64,000 nucleotides of DNA from positions 62,001-126,000 of the forward strand of contig NZ_JADWYK010000007.1 of assembly GCF_015773195.1 (NCBI RefSeq), read 5' to 3'. The position numbers and the translations under genes were made by a program. Under the pieces are notes generated by a model, which searched no databases, was not told the origin of the DNA, and saw only the letters and a list, made by a program, of their open reading frames with translations. Below are positions 59,730 to 64,000 of this stretch, one piece after another (within the stretch, counting starts at the first letter, position 1; each line of letters starts with the position of its first letter). The stretch comes from Hymenobacter guriensis (GTDB lineage Bacteria; Bacteroidota; Bacteroidia; Cytophagales; Hymenobacteraceae).

Positions 59730-60872
59730 ATGACTTTCCAGGAAATTCTGCGGATTCAGTTTCTCGGCAATGATATAGCGGCCTACCTATGGTGCGCGGG
59801 CATTCTGCTGTTCGGCTACCTCTTCAAAACCCTGCTTTCCCGTCTGCTTTCCAAGCTGGTATTCCGGGCCATTCGCAAGCGCACCGAAGGCGTGTCGGAG
59901 CAGCAGTTTCAGGCCTTACTCATCCAGCCCCTGTCCATCGTCATCTTTCTGATTACCGCCTACTTCGCGTTTCAGGTGCTCGACTATCCGGTGCGCAGTT
60001 CCGAGTTGACCCGCAACGAGCCTTGGCCGCAGGTAGCGCTGTTTCGGCTGTTTCAGCTGGCCGTGTTCATGGGCATAGGCTGGATTGGGCTGCGGCTGAT
60101 TGACTTCTTGGTGCTGGTATTTCAGCGCCGGGCGGAGGCCACGCCTTCGCGGCTCAACAACCAGCTGATTCCCTTCGCCAAAGACCTGCTGAAGGTGCTG
60201 GTGCTCACGCTCACCTTCCTGATCATGCTGAGCCGGGTGTTTGGCGTCAACGTCACGGCCCTTATCGGGGGGTTGGGCATTGGTGGGCTGGCGGTGGCGT
60301 TTGCTGCCAAGGAAAGCCTCGAAAACCTCATTGCCTCCTTTACCATCTTCCTCGACCGTCCCTTCGCTGTGGGCGACCTGGTGATGGTGGGCGGCATTAC
60401 GGGCACGGTGGAGAAAGTCGGCTTCCGGAGCACGCGCCTGCGCACGGCCGAGAAAAGCTACGTGACGGTGCCTAACAAAAGCATGATTGACAAGCCCCTG
60501 GATAACCTCTCCCTGCGCACCGCCCGCCGCGTGGGCTTTACCCTGTCGCTTAGCCAGCATACCACCAGTGAGCAGCTACGCGCCATCGTGGAAGACGCCC
60601 GCGCCGTTATCAAAGCGCACCCGCTGGTTACCGATGAGCCCGAAGTAAAGTTTGCGGCCCTCACGCCCACGGCCAAGGAAGTAACCGTGCAGTACTTCGT
60701 GAATACCACCAGCTACGATGAGTACCTGAACGCCAAGGAAGCTCTCAACTACGAGCTGATTCACGCAGTGGAGCAGCACGGCGGCTCGTTTGCCAACGCT
60801 GGCACTACCGTGGTGCAGCTGGCCGGCCCGCTCGGCGGACTGGGCGGCAACCCCAGCCCGGCTGGAGAATAG
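59730..60872 (+). CDS. Small-conductance mechanosensitive channel (MscS family)
   Basis: A 380-residue MscS-like channel that opens under membrane tension to release solutes during hypo-osmotic shock. About four N-terminal helices precede the pore helix VTALIGGLGIGGLAVAFAAKESLENLIASF, split here, with its Gly/Ala packing, then the beta domain starting LDRPFAVGDLVMVGGITGTVEKVGF, and an alpha/beta vestibule. The C-terminus is Gly/Pro-rich. It shares an intergenic hairpin with the dehydrogenase upstream and ends at a strong terminator. Confidence 0.92.
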   Translation: MTFQEILRIQFLGNDIAAYLWCAGILLFGYLFKTLLSRLLSKLVFRAIRKRTEGVSEQQFQALLIQPLSIVIFLITAYFAFQVLDYPVRSSELTRNEPWPQVALFRLFQLAVFMGIGWIGLRLIDFLVLVFQRRAEATPSRLNNQLIPFAKDLLKVLVLTLTFLIMLSRVFGVNVTALIGGLGIGGLAVAFAAKESLENLIASFTIFLDRPFAVGDLVMVGGITGTVEKVGFRSTRLRTAEKSYVTVPNKSMIDKPLDNLSLRTARRVGFTLSLSQHTTSEQLRAIVEDARAVIKAHPLVTDEPEVKFAALTPTAKEVTVQYFVNTTSYDEYLNAKEALNYELIHAVEQHGGSFANAGTTVVQLAGPLGGLGGNPSPAGE

Positions 60873-60894
60873 CCAACGTACGTTCCTGTTCAAT

Positions 60895-60930
60895 AAAAAC
60901 GCCTGCCCGTATCTACGGGCAGGCGTTTTT
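60895..60930. terminator. Bidirectional terminator between MscS and the TerB-like gene
   Basis: AAAAACGCCTGCCCGT (60895-60910) and ACGGGCAGGCGTTTTT (60915-60930) form a 16-bp perfect stem between convergent genes. Confidence 0.92.
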
Positions 60931-60949
60931 GACGCAATGATTATCAGGC

Positions 60950-61867
60950 TTAGCGGCCCCCAAACAAGCCGCCCAACAGGCCGCCCATTCCACTACCGCC
61001 TAGCAGGCCACCCAGGCCACCGCCGCCAGCGCTACGCGGCGCGGAGTTTGGCTGACCGCCCAGACCGCCCAGAATTGACACCAGGGAACCCAGGCCACCG
61101 CTACCTACGTGCGTGCCCTGTTGCGGGTAGTTGCCGTAGCTGCCGGTATTGGCCGAGCCACCGCCACCAAGCACACCGCTTAGCAAGCCACCACCGAGCA
61201 GGCCGCCGAGCAAACCGCCCATCGAGCTGCCGCCCATAGCGCCGCCGAGCAGGCCTCCCATGCTACCACCAAGCGGGCCACCGCCCATGCCGCCAATGCC
61301 GCCCATCTGGCTGCCACGGCCACCCATCACTTTGGAAATAACCATGGGGGCCACCACGCCGAGCAGGCCGGCCATCAGCGCCCCTTTTGGAATGCCCACG
61401 CTATCCAGCTTGTCGCCGATACCGCCGAGGAAGCTTTGCTTGGCTGGGTCGCTGGCCGAATGTGGCACCTGCGCGGCCTGGTCCACTACCTGCTCCAGCG
61501 CCTGTGTCTGCTGGGGCGTGATGCCCAGGTAAGTTGAAATTTTATTGACCATTTCTTCCTCCGTGTTGGAGTAAGCGCCATCGGCGCGGGCAAAGCTGAT
61601 GAGGTCAGTCACCAGCGAAAAGCGCAGGTCGCTCTGCCGCAGAGCATCCAGGTTGCTCTTTACGCTTTCATTGGTAGAATCCTGGGCAGCGGCAATGATT
61701 TGCTGGGTAGCACCGCTGCTCAACCCAGCCGATTGAGCCAGCTGCTGCAGAAACTCTACTTCAGCCGCCGAGGCTTCGCGGTCGGCGGAGGCCAGGCTGG
61801 CAATAACGCTTAGATAAGCTGTTTTTTCGGGCTCGGAATACTGCTGGAGCAGTTGGGTCTCATTCAT
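60950..61867 (-). CDS. TerB-fold protein with Gly-rich C-terminal half
   Basis: A 305-residue protein. The first 130 residues are helical with the TerB pattern SEPEKTAYLSVIASLASADREASAAEVEFL and ISFARADGAYSNTEEEMVNKI, split here; TerB-like domains bind metals or act in tellurite/phage-stress systems. From about 165 on it is dominated by repeats such as MGGLLGG and GGGLGGLLGG with little charge. No ter genes lie nearby. The Gly/Leu/Met tail could be membrane-active or self-associating; that is an inference from composition. Confidence 0.72.
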   Translation of the reverse strand: MNETQLLQQYSEPEKTAYLSVIASLASADREASAAEVEFLQQLAQSAGLSSGATQQIIAAAQDSTNESVKSNLDALRQSDLRFSLVTDLISFARADGAYSNTEEEMVNKISTYLGITPQQTQALEQVVDQAAQVPHSASDPAKQSFLGGIGDKLDSVGIPKGALMAGLLGVVAPMVISKVMGGRGSQMGGIGGMGGGPLGGSMGGLLGGAMGGSSMGGLLGGLLGGGLLSGVLGGGGSANTGSYGNYPQQGTHVGSGGLGSLVSILGGLGGQPNSAPRSAGGGGLGGLLGGSGMGGLLGGLFGGR

Positions 61868-62211
61868 GATGCGGGAGTTTTGGGAGAAAACGAAAACAGT
61901 TTCGAGGTTCTTAACGGCCCGCTCTCAGGAATGTTGACTTTCGATCCGGTCATATTCCTATCTGGCGTACTATCCTCCCGTTGGTTCATCGGAAGTTTTA
62001 CTGTTGCCGGTGCTTCTGCTCGCGACGCCACAGCTTTTTGGAGCCGGTAATAGCCTACCCGCGAATATCAGCTCCTATTTATTCCAGCCAGCGCGAATTT
62101 TCCTGAAAAAATTTACAGGCTCCACATTTCTGATTTTGAATAATTTATGCCTTTCTCAGCCCTTCAAAGACCTTTTGAGAAGAAAAAATATAGCCTAAAT
62201 TCCGCTGGATG
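61868..62211. other. Gene-free, AT-richer stretch upstream of tRNA-Val
   Basis: No open frame with coding character was found. The last half (about 62070-62210) is clearly AT-richer than the window, with A/T tracts such as GAAAAAATTTAC and AAGAAAAAATATAG, and a weak TTTCTCA/TGAGAAG pairing near 62151-62185. Confidence 0.5.
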
Positions 62212-62243
62212 TTTGGTGTAATCAAAAACGCCCCCCATATTTG
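62212..62243 (+). promoter_or_regulatory. Promoter of tRNA-Val
   Basis: TTTG at 62212-62215 and CATATTTG at 62236-62243 match the Bacteroidota -33/-7 pair (TTTG and TAnnTTTG) with 20 bp between them. The gene starts 34 bp downstream. Confidence 0.55.
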
Positions 62244-62276
62244 CAATCCCAAACGGCACGTAGCCACGAAGGAAAC

Positions 62277-62354
62277 GGGAGATTAGCTCAGCTGGTTCAG
62301 AGCATCTGCCTTACAAGCAGAGGGTCACTGGTTCGAACCCAGTATCTCCCACCA
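62277..62354 (+). tRNA. tRNA-Val (anticodon UAC)
   Basis: A full cloverleaf. Acceptor GGGAGAT pairs with ATCTCCC (62344-62350), the D-arm starts TAGCTCAGCTGG, the anticodon stem TCTGC/GCAGA encloses CTTACAA with anticodon TAC (codon GTA), and the T-arm is CTGGTTCGAACCCAG. The CCA end is encoded at 62352-62354. Confidence 0.95.
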
Positions 62355-62359
62355 CATCG

Positions 62360-62398
62360 AAAAGCCCCTCAGATTCCTATCTGAGGGGCTTTTGTTTT
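62360..62398 (+). terminator. Terminator of tRNA-Val
   Basis: AAAAGCCCCTCAGA (62360-62373) pairs with TCTGAGGGGCTTTT (62380-62393), followed by GTTTTT. Confidence 0.9.
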
Positions 62399-62537
62399 TC
62401 TCACAGCCCCTGCCGCCTCATAGCCTGCGCCTCAAGTCGGTCATGGCGCTTGCTTCCCGCTGACTGCCCATCGGCAAGTCGGAAGTACGCACCCGCGCCG
62501 TAACTTGCCCCTTCCGTACACTTGCGTGCCGTTTCCG

Positions 62538-63710
62538 ATGCCGTTAATTGAAGTTGTTTCCGCCGAGCAAAAGCGCCTTTTCCGGGACTTTCCCGAGCAG
62601 ATCTACCGCGACCATCCGGCCTGGATCCGGCCCATGGACGACGACCTGGAAGCCACTTTCGACCCGGCCCGCAACCCCAACCTGGCCCAGGGCGAAGCTA
62701 TTCGGTGGGTGCTCACCAACGCGGCTGGGCAGCCCATTGGGCGGGTAGCTGCCTTCATCAACCCTGCCACCGCCCACACCGACGCCACGCTGCCCACGGG
62801 CGGCATGGGCTTCTTCGAGTGCGTGCAGGACCAGGCGGCGGCCAACGAGCTGTTTGAGGCCGCACAAAGCTGGCTGGCTGCCCGCGGGATGCAGGCCATG
62901 GACGGGCCTATCAACTTTGGCGAGCGGGACCGGTTCTGGGGCTTGCTGGTGGCGGGCTTTACCGAGCCCAACTACGGCATGTTCTACCACCCGCCCTACT
63001 ATCAACAGCTGTTCGAGAGCTACGGGTTTCAGGTGTATTTCAAGCAGTACACCTGTTACCGCCCGGTTGCGGAGCCGCTGCACGCCAGCTTCCATAAGGC
63101 GGCGGAGCGCTACGCTCAGGAAAAGCCGGAGTTCCGCTTTGCCCACGCCAACCTGCGCGACCTGGAGAAGATGAGCCGCGACTTTCACCACGTGTACAAC
63201 CTGGCCTGGGCCAATCATTCCGGCGTGGTAGCTATGTCACTGGAAAAAGCCCGCGCCCTCGTTCGGCAGATGAAGCCCGTAGTGGATGAGCGCATCGTGT
63301 GGTTTGCCTACCACCAGGATGAGCCCGTGGCCTTTTTCGTGAGCTTGCCCGAGCTGAATCAGATTTTCAAGCACGTGGGCCCGCGCCTTGATGTATGGGG
63401 CAAGCTGAAGTTTGTGTGGGAGCGGTGGCGCTACCAGCGTCGTCAGCCCAAAAAGATGTTCGGCGTAATCTTCGGGGTGGTGCCGGCCTGGCAGGGACAG
63501 GGCGTGGAATCGGCTATGCTAGTACATGCCCAGCAGGCGTTTATCGACGCGGGCTACACCGATATCGAAATGAACTGGATTGGAGACTTCAATCCGCGCA
63601 TGCTGGCCGTGACGCGCTCCATCGGCGCGCGCATCTACAAAACCCACGTCACCTACCGCAAGCTCTTCGACGAAACCCGCCCCTTCGAGCGGTGTCCCAT
63701 CATCCGGTAA
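62538..63710 (+). CDS. GNAT-like N-acyltransferase-fold protein
   Basis: A 390-residue protein. The central and C-terminal parts fit a GNAT fold: GVIFGVVPAWQGQGVESAMLVHA has the acetyl-CoA loop pattern with Q/G residues, and GDFNPRMLAVTRSIGARIYKTHVTY is the late strand. The N-terminal half begins VVSAEQKRLFRDFPEQIYRDHPAWIRPMDDDLE, a pattern common in large hypothetical GNAT proteins of Bacteroidota. Substrate unknown. The ATG at 62538 was preferred over an upstream start at 62505. It runs convergent to coaE. Confidence 0.75.
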   Translation: MPLIEVVSAEQKRLFRDFPEQIYRDHPAWIRPMDDDLEATFDPARNPNLAQGEAIRWVLTNAAGQPIGRVAAFINPATAHTDATLPTGGMGFFECVQDQAAANELFEAAQSWLAARGMQAMDGPINFGERDRFWGLLVAGFTEPNYGMFYHPPYYQQLFESYGFQVYFKQYTCYRPVAEPLHASFHKAAERYAQEKPEFRFAHANLRDLEKMSRDFHHVYNLAWANHSGVVAMSLEKARALVRQMKPVVDERIVWFAYHQDEPVAFFVSLPELNQIFKHVGPRLDVWGKLKFVWERWRYQRRQPKKMFGVIFGVVPAWQGQGVESAMLVHAQQAFIDAGYTDIEMNWIGDFNPRMLAVTRSIGARIYKTHVTYRKLFDETRPFERCPIIR

Positions 63711-63796
63711 TTCTGAATGCTGAATTATGAATTGGCGGCAACGACATACTTACCGAAACCACGGTTGCCGCAGAGCTACTCTCTTAATTCAGAATG
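63711..63796. repeat. Word-type inverted repeat between the GNAT-like gene and coaE
   Basis: The left arm TTCTGAATGCTGAATTATG, AATTGGCGGCAAC (63711-63742) begins right after the GNAT stop. The right arm GTTGCCGC (63764-63771) and CTTAATTCAGAATGATC (63783-63799) completes it. The right arm includes the coaE stop codon and last codons. Confidence 0.75.
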
Positions 63797-64000
63797 ATCT
63801 GATGTAACTTCAGTACCTGCGGGAGCACCAGATGCTGGTCGTCGTTGTGGATGATGAAATCGGCGCGCTGCAGCTTTTCCTCCTCGCTGAGCTGCTTGCC
63901 CATGATGCTCACAATGTCGTCGGCCGTACGGTGCGGGTCGCGTAGCAGCACGCGGGCATGGCGCACCGTCTCGGGAGCAAATACCGTGATGATCCGGTCG
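63784..64000 (-). CDS. coaE: Dephospho-CoA kinase, C-terminal part
   Basis: The last 71 codons of a leftward gene that starts beyond the window. DRIITVFAPETVRHARVLLRDPHRTADDIVSI and EEEKLQRADFIIHND, split here, match the C-terminal region of CoaE (the lid region and K...ADFxIxN motif), which phosphorylates dephospho-CoA in the final step of CoA synthesis. The final residues are encoded within a spacer repeat. The call is moderate because the P-loop is outside the window. Confidence 0.8.
   Translation of the reverse strand, partial: DRIITVFAPETVRHARVLLRDPHRTADDIVSIMGKQLSEEEKLQRADFIIHNDDQHLVLPQVLKLHQIILN

Noticed and set aside
62277-62538. tRNA-Val as an integration site
   Set aside because: No second copy of the tRNA 3' end and no integrase gene were seen nearby.
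2633-63797. CRISPR array
   Set aside because: The spacer repeats are imperfect, inverted and gene-flanked, with no regular direct repeats separated by unique spacers and no cas genes.

Overview
The window looks like chromosomal DNA from a pigmented-type Bacteroidota, most likely Hymenobacter or a close Cytophagales relative. Support: GC-rich coding DNA, several TAnnTTTG promoter -7 elements with little Shine-Dalgarno signal, a type 3 ProRS, a FadL/OmpP1-like porin, a DPP IV peptidase, an OmpA/PD40 protein, and many lipoproteins. The genus is an inference from protein style. I see no rRNA, CRISPR array, prophage or complete insertion sequence. There is one tRNA (Val, UAC).

Layout. 0.1-7.5 kb: envelope glycosylation (two GT2 enzymes, a methyltransferase, two GT-C-type membrane proteins) with an aldehyde dehydrogenase. 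7.6-14 kb: DPP IV, a lipoprotein, a FadL-like porin and a Tyr/Gly-rich lipoprotein. 14-24.5 kb: proS, a DinB-like protein, a Crp-family regulator, the nfeD-floA membrane-domain pair, OmpA/PD40, a lipoprotein, a 2OG-Fe(II) oxygenase and a ChrA-type transporter. 24.5-30.9 kb: a leftward sugar-nucleotide operon (WbpD-like acetyltransferase, UDP-HexNAc dehydrogenase, galE, rfbB, WbpP-like epimerase, rfbA). 31-36 kb: prmC/ribD divergent pair, free-Met-sulfoxide reductase, and a lipoprotein plus glutathionylspermidine-synthase-like pair resembling ygiB-ygiC. 36-40.4 kb: psd, gdhA, cdsA and a CPBP protease. 40.5-44.5 kb: dusB, an EamA transporter, an LpxR-like deacylase and a REP-associated (RAYT) transposase. 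44.5-51.3 kb: a 1627-residue DUF4011/SF1 helicase/nuclease and an APC permease. 51.4-56 kb: three tandem paralogues with a Cys-rich N-terminus, a CrtC/AttH-like lipoprotein and a histidine kinase. 56-64 kb: hemA, an ArsR regulator, a second amino-acid dehydrogenase, MscS, a TerB/Gly-rich protein, tRNA-Val, a GNAT-like protein and the end of coaE.

The most unusual signal is in the spacers. At least fifteen intergenic gaps are filled by degenerate short tandem words (about 7-11 bp), usually arranged as an imperfect inverted repeat that starts flush with the upstream stop codon and runs nearly to the next gene. The word differs between loci (AATGTGCT-type, GGACTTAG-type, CACTAAGC-type, GGTAACAG-type, GGCAACTG-type), but the architecture is the same, and some loci share words. 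Separately, a REP-like palindrome lies in frame inside the helicase gene, immediately upstream of the RAYT gene. These two observations, the tandem Cys-rich paralogues and the helicase/nuclease are the best leads.
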